The notes below the pieces were generated by a model. That model was not told the origin of the DNA. It made no database searches and was given only the letters and a program-made list of their open reading frames with translations. From contig NZ_FQUW01000004.1 in the NCBI RefSeq assembly GCF_900129285.1, positions 124,001 through 188,000 on the forward strand: a DNA stretch of 64,000 bases, given 5' to 3'. The position numbers were made by a program, and so were the translations under genes. Within the stretch, counting starts at the first letter, position 1, and each line of letters begins with the position of its first letter. This stretch comes from Desulfofundulus australicus DSM 11792 (GTDB taxonomy: Bacteria > Bacillota > Desulfotomaculia > Desulfotomaculales > Desulfovirgulaceae). This document shows positions 51,756 through 59,051 of the stretch, one piece after another.

Positions 51756-52529
51756 TTAAAATGAGAGGGAAGCCAGTAACTCCTTTACCTGTTCCCGATA
51801 GTTTCCCGCCGGCAGCGGATTGCCTACCAGGTTGGCTTTCGTGATTTCCGGCGCAAAGCCAAACGCACCCCGCACCGGAATACCTTTTGCAGACAACTCC
51901 CGGCGTAAAAAAGATTCTGTCTCGGCATCGACCTTGTTTAAAACAGCCACAAACTCCTTTCCCACCCCCGCCGTCAGTGCTCTGGCCCGCTCGGCCAGCA
52001 GGACCGCCTCGTGCGAGGGATCAACCACCATCACCACCAGGTCGACTCCCTCCACAACTCCCCGGCCGAAATGCTCCACCCCGGCTTCGGTATCCACAAG
52101 CACCCACTCGTCTTGCCCAACCCGCAACTGCTTTAAAAACGAGCGGGCCACCGCCCCCATGGGACATGCGCAACCTTCCATGCTGCGCTCAATTTTACCA
52201 ATACGCAGGAAGCGCAACGGCCACTCCCCACCAGTACATTCCGGGGGCAAACTGGCCAGGCTTAAGCCGTCCGCGAAGAAGCCCGTGTTTTCGTCACCCT
52301 TTTTCTGAAGGGAGGCCAGCAACTTCTCGCGCACCGCCGGTTTACCGCCCAGGCAACCCATTAAAGTCATCGCCGGAGTGGAAAGGCCCAGCATTTTATG
52401 CAGGCCCAGGTTTGATTCGTCGGTATCCACCACCAGCACCTTTCCCCGTTCAGCAAGCGCTCTTGCCAGCAAGGTAACCAGCGTGCTCTTGCCGCTGCCG
52501 CCCCGGCCGCAGATCATGATTTTGGGCAT
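51756..52529 (-). CDS. CooC/NifH-type P-loop ATPase
   Basis: A 257-residue SIMIBI-class ATPase. The deviant-type Walker A is 'ICGRGGSGKSTLVTLLA' at residues 5-21, switch I/II regions are 'VVDTDESNLGLHKMLG' and 'VLVDTEAGVEHFGRG', and a 'GCACPMG' motif near 125 provides the two Cys that bridge a metal in CooC dimers. CooC inserts nickel into CO dehydrogenase. ATG at 52529 follows TGGGAGGG. As first gene of an operon with a Fec-type importer it may hand the imported metal to an enzyme; a CODH gene is not in the window. Confidence 0.85.
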   Translation of the reverse strand: MPKIMICGRGGSGKSTLVTLLARALAERGKVLVVDTDESNLGLHKMLGLSTPAMTLMGCLGGKPAVREKLLASLQKKGDENTGFFADGLSLASLPPECTGGEWPLRFLRIGKIERSMEGCACPMGAVARSFLKQLRVGQDEWVLVDTEAGVEHFGRGVVEGVDLVVMVVDPSHEAVLLAERARALTAGVGKEFVAVLNKVDAETESFLRRELSAKGIPVRGAFGFAPEITKANLVGNPLPAGNYREQVKELLASLSF

Positions 52530-52548
52530 CGCAAAACCCTCCCATCCT

Positions 52549-52566
52549 GTATTTTCTGGAAAATAC
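52549..52566. promoter_or_regulatory. Palindrome GTATTTTC-TG-GAAAATAC before the CooC-like gene
   Basis: A perfect 8+8 inverted repeat, 20 bases upstream of the start codon and downstream of a possible minus-strand promoter (TTGCCG-17-TAAAAT, about 52662-52634). It has the form of an operator for a dimeric, perhaps metal-responsive, repressor. The GC-rich leader between (52570-52620) may fold but was not matched to a riboswitch class. Confidence 0.4.
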
Positions 52567-52813
52567 AAAAAGACCCCCTGCCCAGCCTTCAGGCCGGCAA
52601 AAGGGCCTCCCTGACCCGATTATCATATACTGCTATAAATTATTTTACCTGCTAAAAGAAAACCCGGCAATAAAATTTTTTAAATTCTTAATGCCCCCAC
52701 ACTGCAGGCCCCGGGAATGTCTGGTTTTCGCCGATGGCACATGCTATATTAAAATTAACAGCACGCATCCCGGTCTCCCGGTAGCTGAGTTTATTATCTC
52801 TATTAAGTGGGGG

Positions 52814-53257
52814 GTGGAAATCCTGGACATACAATCGTTGCGCGAAAAATCACTGCCGGTATTTGAAGCTTACGGTATTACATGCTGCTACCTTTTTGGC
52901 TCGCGCGCCGGGGAAGATTATTACCAGGATAGCGATATTGACCTGGCCGTAATTTTCCGCACCTACTCCCCCGCAAGGCACAACCTGGATCTGGAAATAG
53001 AGATCCAGGACGCAATATCCGAAATTCTGGCACCCCTGGAAGCAGACCTGCTTTTTTTACAAAAAGCTCCCATCTACCTGAGGTTTACTGTCATAAAAAA
53101 CGGCAAAATAATTTATTGCTCCGACGAAGATTTCCGCACCGATTTTGAGGACATGACCGTAAGGGATTATCTGGATTTTAAACCCGTCCTGGATAGATAT
53201 TACCGGGAAATGGCGGAAGAGTTAACAGCAAAAATAGCGGGAGGACCTGAAACTTGA
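52814..53257 (+). CDS. mntA: MNT-type nucleotidyltransferase, antitoxin-like
   Basis: A minimal nucleotidyltransferase of about 147 residues: 'CCYLFGSRAGEDYYQDSDIDL' near residue 22 contains the GSR-x9-D-x-D core, and a third acidic residue follows in 'LEADLLFL'. In HEPN/MNT (type VII) pairs this protein inactivates the HEPN RNase by adding AMP groups. The start is uncertain: GTG 52814 lies directly behind GGGG; the open frame extends to 52691 without a binding site. Its stop overlaps the start of the HEPN remnant by four bases (TTGA). Confidence 0.8.
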   Translation: MEILDIQSLREKSLPVFEAYGITCCYLFGSRAGEDYYQDSDIDLAVIFRTYSPARHNLDLEIEIQDAISEILAPLEADLLFLQKAPIYLRFTVIKNGKIIYCSDEDFRTDFEDMTVRDYLDFKPVLDRYYREMAEELTAKIAGGPET

Positions 53258-53430
53258 TTAACAAAGAATTGATCCATAACCGCATCGATCTGATCAACCG
53301 GTCAATAGCCAGGCTAAAAAAGATGGGCACTTTGACCAGGGAGCAATTCCTGGCCGATCCCGACAACTTTGCCATAGCGGAACACCACCTGCGCCGGGCG
53401 CTGGAAAGCCTCTTTGACATTGGCAGGTAA
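53254..53430 (+). pseudogene. hepT: Truncated HepT-like (DUF86) HEPN toxin gene
   Basis: TTG 53254, with GGGAGGACC upstream, opens a 58-codon frame: 'INKELIHNRIDLINRSIARL' then 'FAIAEHHLRRALESLFDIG', the N-terminal half of HepT. It stops at TAA 53428-53430 in the middle of the helix bundle; intact proteins have about 140 residues and carry the R-x4-6-H RNase motif in the lost part. The sequence after the stop shows no continuation in any frame. The toxin is therefore broken while the antitoxin-like partner is whole. Confidence 0.8.
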
Positions 53431-53460
53431 AAACGTACATAGCCCGGGGCGGGGTCTGAT

Positions 53461-53925
53461 TTATCCCTGCCCACCGGCTGGCTGCCGACAGCTTTTGGTA
53501 GCCTCCTCGAACCAGCCCAGGCGCGCCCCGGGAACGCTGTCCACCCCGGGTGAATAAGGCTTTATATCCAGCAGCGGGCTCCCGTCCAGCGCGTCGACCC
53601 CGCGCACCAGCAGGCGGTTCTCCTTCACCTCCAGCAGCTCGGCCACACAGAAAGCGATGGGGTTGGGCCGGGATGGGGAACGGCAGGCAAAGACACCGCG
53701 TATCTCGGGACCCCAGGGCGTTCTGGTCTGCAGAACGTCCCGCTGCGCCAGGTGGCACCAGTACAGCACAATCAGGTGGGTTGCCTGCTCCACATCTTTT
53801 AAACCTTCCTTGAACCGGGGATATATCTCCAGCTCCGCCACCCGGTCGGAAAAACGACCCTGGCGGGGCGCCTCGCCGGGCACCCGGTAAGGGCTGTGGA
53901 TCACCCCAATGGGAACCAGTTCCAA
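53461..53925 (-). CDS. trmO: TrmO/TsaA-family tRNA methyltransferase-like protein
   Basis: A 154-residue beta-barrel SAM-binding protein: 'LVPIGVIHSPYRVPGEAPRQG' at the N-terminus, 'THLIVLYWCHLAQRD', 'TRTPWGPEIRGVFACRSPSRPNPIAFCVAELLEV' and 'GVDALDGSPLLDIKPY' are the family motifs. TrmO methylates N6 of t6A37 in tRNA-Thr; many clostridial members of the family have other or unknown targets, some linked to molybdopterin genes. TTG at 53925 follows AGAAGGTGAT. A long structured leader precedes it. Confidence 0.85.
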   Translation of the reverse strand: MELVPIGVIHSPYRVPGEAPRQGRFSDRVAELEIYPRFKEGLKDVEQATHLIVLYWCHLAQRDVLQTRTPWGPEIRGVFACRSPSRPNPIAFCVAELLEVKENRLLVRGVDALDGSPLLDIKPYSPGVDSVPGARLGWFEEATKSCRQPAGGQG

Positions 53926-53974
53926 ATTAAATCACCTTCTTTATTGTTTACCTCTTTATTATGGCCCCGGAAAA

Positions 53975-54064
53975 ACAAAAAGGCCGCGTCCCCTTTTTCC
54001 GCAAAGGGTACCCGGGCCTCCGTGGCCGCCTTTTCCTCACGATACCCCCGTTTTCGTAACGGGG
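53975..54064 (-). ncRNA. Possible structured leader RNA upstream of the trmO-like gene
   Basis: Read on the minus strand: hairpin CCCCGTT/AACGGGG (54045-54063), then an outer stem AAAAGGC/GCCTTTT enclosing GGCC-ACGGA-GGCC, GGGTACCC and CCCTTT/AAAGGG elements, ending in a T-rich run. It looks like a junction RNA with a terminal expression platform about 50 bases before the TTG start. No known riboswitch class was recognised; it could be simply two terminators. Confidence 0.35.
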
Positions 54065-54129
54065 TGCCAGTTTATTTCTCCAGGTTTACACCCATTTTAC
54101 CAGGAAGAAAAGGCAAAGTCAATAAAATG

Positions 54130-54146
54130 TGCCGGGCGGACCGGCA
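54130..54146 (-). terminator. Terminator of cphB
   Basis: TGCCGG (54130-54135) pairs with CCGGCA (54141-54146); the minus strand continues CATTTTATT. Short stem. Confidence 0.5.
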
Positions 54147-54153
54147 ACCGGGC

Positions 54154-55002
54154 TCAACGGGAAACAGGCCGCGGCGCTTCCGGAAGGCGGGGTTTTCTGG
54201 CTTTTAAATCATACCCGTAGCCAGGGGGTAGAACGTGCAGGGTTGCCCCGGTGAGGGCCAGCATGGGCTGGGGGTGTAAATCGGAAGCGTTGGTATGCGT
54301 GATGGTCCGCCCGTCCACCACCGTCACCGTGCCGGACCCCAGAACGGTAAACCGGCCGGCAGGCGACACGACTACGGCTGTATCCTCGTCAATACCGATT
54401 CCCAGTATGCGGGGATAGCAGGCCACGGCGGCAAGAAGCCGGCCGATGCGCCCCCGCTGGGCGAAATGCTGGTCAATCACCACGCCGCCGAGCAGCCCCA
54501 GGCCGGGGGCCATTTTCACCGCGTTCCTGCCGGGAGGATACCCTCCCCTGCCGCCTGTGATCATGATCTCGCCCATGGCCGCCGCACCGGCACTGGTACC
54601 GCCGATGATCAGCCTCCCGGAACCGTTGGCCTTTAAACTGCGCTCAAAGGGAGTATCACCCAGGATCCTGGTAATCCTCAACTGGTCCCCGCCTGTAAAA
54701 AAAACACCCGTGGCCCGCTGCAATGCGGCGATATGGTAGGGGTCCCCGGCCTTTTCCCGGCTGTCCAGGTGGACCGGCCAGACTTCCCCCGCCCCCAGCC
54801 GCAGGAATACCCGGCGGTAGGACTCACCCACTTCCCCGGGCAGGCGGGCGGCCGTGGTAATCACCGCAATGCCCGCCCGCTCCCCCCCGGCCAGGCGGAC
54901 GAACTCGCGCAGGATGAAGCACTCCCCGTCCTTATCCTCCGCCCCCCCGATGAGCAGGAAAGATTCTGCGGCGCCACCCCGCCAGTGATCATTTGCTGTC
55001 AT
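54154..55002 (-). CDS. cphB: Cyanophycinase
   Basis: A 282-residue serine peptidase of the S51 type. 'FLLIGGAEDKDGECFILREFV' near residue 15, 'GVFFTGGDQLRITRIL' near 105, the nucleophile elbow 'IGGTSAGAAAMGE' near 135 and 'VVIDQHFAQRGRIGRLL' near 175 are diagnostic. It cuts cyanophycin to beta-Asp-Arg. ATG at 55002 follows GCGGGGTG; the frame continues 144 bases upstream through unrelated hydrophobic codons. It is isolated from cphA and lies just beyond the terminator of the defence operon. Confidence 0.93.
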   Translation of the reverse strand: MTANDHWRGGAAESFLLIGGAEDKDGECFILREFVRLAGGERAGIAVITTAARLPGEVGESYRRVFLRLGAGEVWPVHLDSREKAGDPYHIAALQRATGVFFTGGDQLRITRILGDTPFERSLKANGSGRLIIGGTSAGAAAMGEIMITGGRGGYPPGRNAVKMAPGLGLLGGVVIDQHFAQRGRIGRLLAAVACYPRILGIGIDEDTAVVVSPAGRFTVLGSGTVTVVDGRTITHTNASDLHPQPMLALTGATLHVLPPGYGYDLKARKPRLPEAPRPVSR

Positions 55003-55078
55003 TCCAGACACCCCGCAAATTAACCTGTCTTTAATTGTTTTACGCCGTACAAAAAAAATTAATCCCCCAATAAAAAAA

Positions 55079-55097
55079 CCGGGTAATCTGTACCCGG
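55079..55097 (-). terminator. Terminator of the methylase-helicase operon
   Basis: CCGGGTA (55079-55085) pairs with TACCCGG (55091-55097) over 5 bases; the minus strand continues TTTTTTTATTGG. Strong, and 31 bases after the helicase stop. Confidence 0.85.
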
Positions 55098-55127
55098 AAG
55101 CCAACCAGATAAACAAATAAATGATGC

Positions 55128-58100
55128 CTAACTCACCTGCCGCCACCTGGCTTCTATCTCGCGCTGCAGGCGCGCCAGCACCGTATCAACGCGGAGCTCG
55201 CTTTTGTGCACCTTCAAACTGTCCGCCAGGCGGCTGGCGGCATCAACAGCCGCCCGGACCAGGACGCGCGGGACCGGGACAGCAGTCCTGTCCCCGGCAG
55301 CGGGCACCGGGCATGGAAACAGCAACTCCCCGGCCACCGCCCTGAGGACCCCCACCGGCAGGCCGCCGGCAAGGACCTGCCCCCGTTCTTCCACCAGGGA
55401 AGCAACTTCCCGCAGGACCGGCCAGAAAAGCGCCCCCTCCCCGGCAGACCGCGCCCTGGTCTCAAGAAGATCGCGGATCACCAGGAAGTTAAACATCTCC
55501 TGCACCCGGGCGGCGCGTATATTCTCCCGCTCGATCCGCCCGGCCACAAGACAGGATGCAAATTCTTCCCGGGCCGCCCGCTCCAGTTTCTCCCGCAGCG
55601 GTGCCACCTCCGCCTCCGACAGGGATTCCGCCTCCGCCAGGCGCAGGCCCTCCAGGTCGCTCCAGCCCAGGATGAGCCGGATCTGACGGATGCCACCGGC
55701 CCCGGAGCAGGCCGCCGCGTAACCCACCATCTCCACACCCTCCATGCCGGGAACGCCGACGGCAATCCGCCGCACGCACCCGGGCAGCTCGAACCTGCCC
55801 AGCTGTTCCAGGAGAGCATCGAAGTAGGGATCGCCGTAGGAAGCAAAGTGAACGCGCACCCCACCGCCCGCCAGGCCTTTCTCGTAAAGCTCGCGGGAAA
55901 CGGTGAGAACGGCCCCATCCGGCACACCTTCGATGCCCCAAAGGGCCATATAAGGCCCGGGCTCCGTGGACACGGTACAGCCCAGGTCCCGCAGGTACTG
56001 CGACCCGCTCAGGGCCTCCCAGATAGCCGTCAGGTCCACCGGTGCGGCCCGGCGGCCGCTGGACCGGGCCATCCGCATGTAAATTTCGTATAGCTCTTCC
56101 GGGCGGATCTCCATGCTCTCCACCCGCCGGCGCTGGACCTCCATCCTCTCCCGGGCGCGGGCCCACAATTCTTCGGAAGTGAGCTTTCCCTCGGCCAGCT
56201 CCTGAAAATCTTCCGGTCCCACCGGAAGCAGCGAGAACTGCTGCGTGCCCACGATCATATTGGCCCGGGCCAGGCGGGACAGCAGGCGGATGTAAACCTC
56301 TTCCTCGGCGCTGCCGGCATAGCACAGGTTGAGAACGTAGATATCCTCGTGCTTCTGCCCGATGCGGTCGATGCGCCCGATCCGCTGTTCCACCTTCATC
56401 GGGTTCCAGCCCAGATCAAAGTTGACCAGCAGGTCGGCGGTCTGCAGGTTTAAACCTTCCGCCGCTGCATCCGTACAGACAAGGACGTCGATCTCGCCGC
56501 GCAGGAACCGCTCCTTGACCTCTTCGCGGTCCACCGGGATCATCTCCCCCCGCCCGGGGTCGTAATACCCGGCTTCCCGCCCGGCGTAGGTGCCGATGAG
56601 CATCTGCGGGTCGGATTTGAGCAGCCGGGCAACGACATCTTTAAGCGTATCGTAAAAACGGGTGAAGACGACGGTCTGCCGGATGCGCCCGGTCCGCCGG
56701 TCCCGGCGCCGGTCCAGGGTGTCCAGAAGAACCTGCATTTTGGACGAAGGCCCGCTGATGTCGGCCATCTCCTCAAGCAGGGTCCGCAGGCGGCCCCGTT
56801 CCCATTCCAGGTCGGCCGGAGTCCGGTGCTTCAACAGGGATGCGGAGGCCAGGGGCAGATCATCCTCAATTTCATCCTCAAAGGCCGGGTTGGCCAGCGA
56901 GAAGAATTCAGGTTCGTATTCGCTCCCTTCTTCAACGAGCTGATTTTTCAGCGTGGCTTCCACCCTGTGCAGGCGCCGCCGCAGGGTCTCGCGGAGGGCA
57001 TACAGGCTGGACGCAAACCGGAGGCGCAGGAAGCTGAGCAGGAAACTGACCATCTGGCGGGTCTGCTGGTCTTTCTGCCTGCTGAGCTGCTCGGCAAGGC
57101 CGGTGCAGTATTCTTCCAGCTGTTCGTATATGCGCCGTTCCTGCGGTGTGAAAACAATCCGGGGCACGGACATGATGTGGCGCCGGGGGAGATTCTGCTG
57201 CAGCTGCCCGCGGTCGCGGTAAATTTCCAGCAGGCGCCGGGTATGCCGCAGCATCACCCGCGAAAGCGGCGACGCGCTGAAAATCAGGCGGCACATTAAC
57301 TCCCGGTCCCTGCCCCGGGGGATCCGCCCGTATTCGAGCCACTGCCGCACCGTGGTCCGGATGCGCCCGTCGATGACACTTTCCTCGATAAAGCGCCAGA
57401 GCACCGGGTCCTGCATTTTCACTGCCCGTACGGCGCGCCGCAGGAACTCCCACTCCTGAGCGCCGGCCTCCTCCCCGCGCACGAGCCTGCCCAGGATCTC
57501 GTAATACTGCAGGGTCAGTGTTGGGTCAAACTGGAACACCCCCGCGCGGTTGGTCAGCGCCAGCAGGTCGCACACCTCCACGGGGTCGATCTGCATCGGC
57601 GTGGCGGTGGCCAGCCACAGGCTGCGCGCCCTGACCCGCAGGTAATCGCGGACGGCCAGGTAGAGATGCCCGTATTCCGGGTGCTCCCGGGATCCACCCT
57701 GGGGGTTCCTCCGCCGGAGCGCATGGGCCTCGTCCACCAGGGCGATATCAAAAGTTTCGGCGTTTACCAGGGCCGCGGCCCGCTCCCGGCGGGCGAGCAG
57801 TCCCGTGGACACGATGACCAGGTCCGGTTCATATAATGATGCCGCCACCCGGTTTTCTTCAAACGGAAAAATATATTCATGGGATATTTCCGGAACAGTG
57901 CGCGCCCGGCCAAAGGATAGGAGGACCCTGGAAGCCATCTGACGCTGCCACTGCCGGGTAAGACTTGCCGGTGCGGCAATGAGGATGCGCTTCACCAGGC
58001 CCGAAAGGTACAGGGAGCGGAACGCCAGCCCGGCTTCGATGGTCTTGCCCAGGCCGACCTCGTCGCACAACAGGTAGGAGTGCGGCCAGGTTTCCACCAG

Positions 58101-59039
58101 CCTGCGCACGACGACGGCCTGATGCGGCCACGGTTCGACAGGGGCAGTCTCCATACCCACGAACCGGCCGCCGGGCATTTTCGGCGCGTCGCGCAAAAGG
58201 GCAAACCGCAGCCGTTCCATGGCCGGAGGCGGTTCAACCGCCCCGGAGGCGGCACTGGTGCCGTCAATCTCCACCGGGCGGCGGACCCCTTCGGCAATCC
58301 GGATCAGGCGCCGCCTGACCGCTTCCGGCAGGGTCATTACCGGCAGGTGGGGAACCCGGCCCTGCCAGAGGTTTTCAAAAGCTTCCACGGCCTCCTCCAC
58401 CCGCCGGCGGTCCATCTCCCCCCACCAGTCGCAGTGGATATCGATATTCTCGGCGTTGAGGATAAGCGCCGTTCTCGACTCGTTGAGCGTACCCGCCCCG
58501 TACAGGCGGTTGCCGAATTCATCGTGCAGAACAAACCATTTTTCGTGCACGTAGCCGTCGTCCACCGCATCAAAGGGAAGCGGCTCGCCGGTCTCTTTGT
58601 GGACCCGGAAGGCCACGCGAACCTCCAGGTATCCGCGGGCCACCATCCAGGCCAGGAGCGTCACGCCGTTTTGCACACCCTCCGGCCAGGACGCGGGTCG
58701 GTCCAGCTCATCATTCAGCCGGGCCGCCAATCGCTCCCTGTCACCGGCCAGGATGGCCCTCACGTCTTCGGGCTCCAGGTCGGCGCCGACGATGAGGCGC
58801 ATCTTGCCCCGCCGGCCGATAAAGGCGGAAAATCCCGCGGAGGCGGCGGCCAGGGAGGAGGAGCGGAAATACCCGGCCACCCGGTCGTACCGCACCGCCA
58901 GGCGCAGGGCGGGTATGTAAAAATCGTGCAGCATGTCCACCGGGCGGCCGTCGATAAGAGTCGAAGATGTTTTGTAGGAGAGGAGCCAGCGGCGGGACCG
59001 CAGGCCCTTCCCTTCCGGAGAGGCACCGGTTGACTCCAT
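55128..59039 (-). CDS. Phospholipase D-type nuclease fused to an SNF2-type helicase
   Basis: A 1303-residue protein. The N-terminal PLD-like domain (about 25-225) has 'HEKWFVLHDEFGNRLYGAG' and 'LNESRTALILNAENIDI', i.e. HxK...D and the following Asn/Ser-rich motif. The SNF2/RapA-like helicase core follows: motif I 'DEVGLGKTIEAGLAF' near 325, motif II 'LVDEAHALRRR' near 425, motif III 'ATATPMQ', then after a long insertion motif V 'VCTDAAAEGLNLQTADL' and VI 'QRIGRIDRIGQKHEDI' near 865-890. The last 350 residues are unassigned. It follows the DUF1156 methylase with 12 bases, behind GAGGGAAGAG. Such helicases act with modification enzymes in DISARM-like and related defence systems; here it would restrict unmodified DNA. 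Confidence 0.9.
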   Translation of the reverse strand: MESTGASPEGKGLRSRRWLLSYKTSSTLIDGRPVDMLHDFYIPALRLAVRYDRVAGYFRSSSLAAASAGFSAFIGRRGKMRLIVGADLEPEDVRAILAGDRERLAARLNDELDRPASWPEGVQNGVTLLAWMVARGYLEVRVAFRVHKETGEPLPFDAVDDGYVHEKWFVLHDEFGNRLYGAGTLNESRTALILNAENIDIHCDWWGEMDRRRVEEAVEAFENLWQGRVPHLPVMTLPEAVRRRLIRIAEGVRRPVEIDGTSAASGAVEPPPAMERLRFALLRDAPKMPGGRFVGMETAPVEPWPHQAVVVRRLVETWPHSYLLCDEVGLGKTIEAGLAFRSLYLSGLVKRILIAAPASLTRQWQRQMASRVLLSFGRARTVPEISHEYIFPFEENRVAASLYEPDLVIVSTGLLARRERAAALVNAETFDIALVDEAHALRRRNPQGGSREHPEYGHLYLAVRDYLRVRARSLWLATATPMQIDPVEVCDLLALTNRAGVFQFDPTLTLQYYEILGRLVRGEEAGAQEWEFLRRAVRAVKMQDPVLWRFIEESVIDGRIRTTVRQWLEYGRIPRGRDRELMCRLIFSASPLSRVMLRHTRRLLEIYRDRGQLQQNLPRRHIMSVPRIVFTPQERRIYEQLEEYCTGLAEQLSRQKDQQTRQMVSFLLSFLRLRFASSLYALRETLRRRLHRVEATLKNQLVEEGSEYEPEFFSLANPAFEDEIEDDLPLASASLLKHRTPADLEWERGRLRTLLEEMADISGPSSKMQVLLDTLDRRRDRRTGRIRQTVVFTRFYDTLKDVVARLLKSDPQMLIGTYAGREAGYYDPGRGEMIPVDREEVKERFLRGEIDVLVCTDAAAEGLNLQTADLLVNFDLGWNPMKVEQRIGRIDRIGQKHEDIYVLNLCYAGSAEEEVYIRLLSRLARANMIVGTQQFSLLPVGPEDFQELAEGKLTSEELWARARERMEVQRRRVESMEIRPEELYEIYMRMARSSGRRAAPVDLTAIWEALSGSQYLRDLGCTVSTEPGPYMALWGIEGVPDGAVLTVSRELYEKGLAGGGVRVHFASYGDPYFDALLEQLGRFELPGCVRRIAVGVPGMEGVEMVGYAAACSGAGGIRQIRLILGWSDLEGLRLAEAESLSEAEVAPLREKLERAAREEFASCLVAGRIERENIRAARVQEMFNFLVIRDLLETRARSAGEGALFWPVLREVASLVEERGQVLAGGLPVGVLRAVAGELLFPCPVPAAGDRTAVPVPRVLVRAAVDAASRLADSLKVHKSELRVDTVLARLQREIEARWRQVS

Positions 59040-59051
59040 TGGACTCTTCCC

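Noticed and set aside
52570-52680. NiCo or cobalamin riboswitch before the CooC-like gene
   Set aside because: The GC-rich leader lacks the cobalamin B12 box and I could not match the NiCo consensus; left as unidentified.
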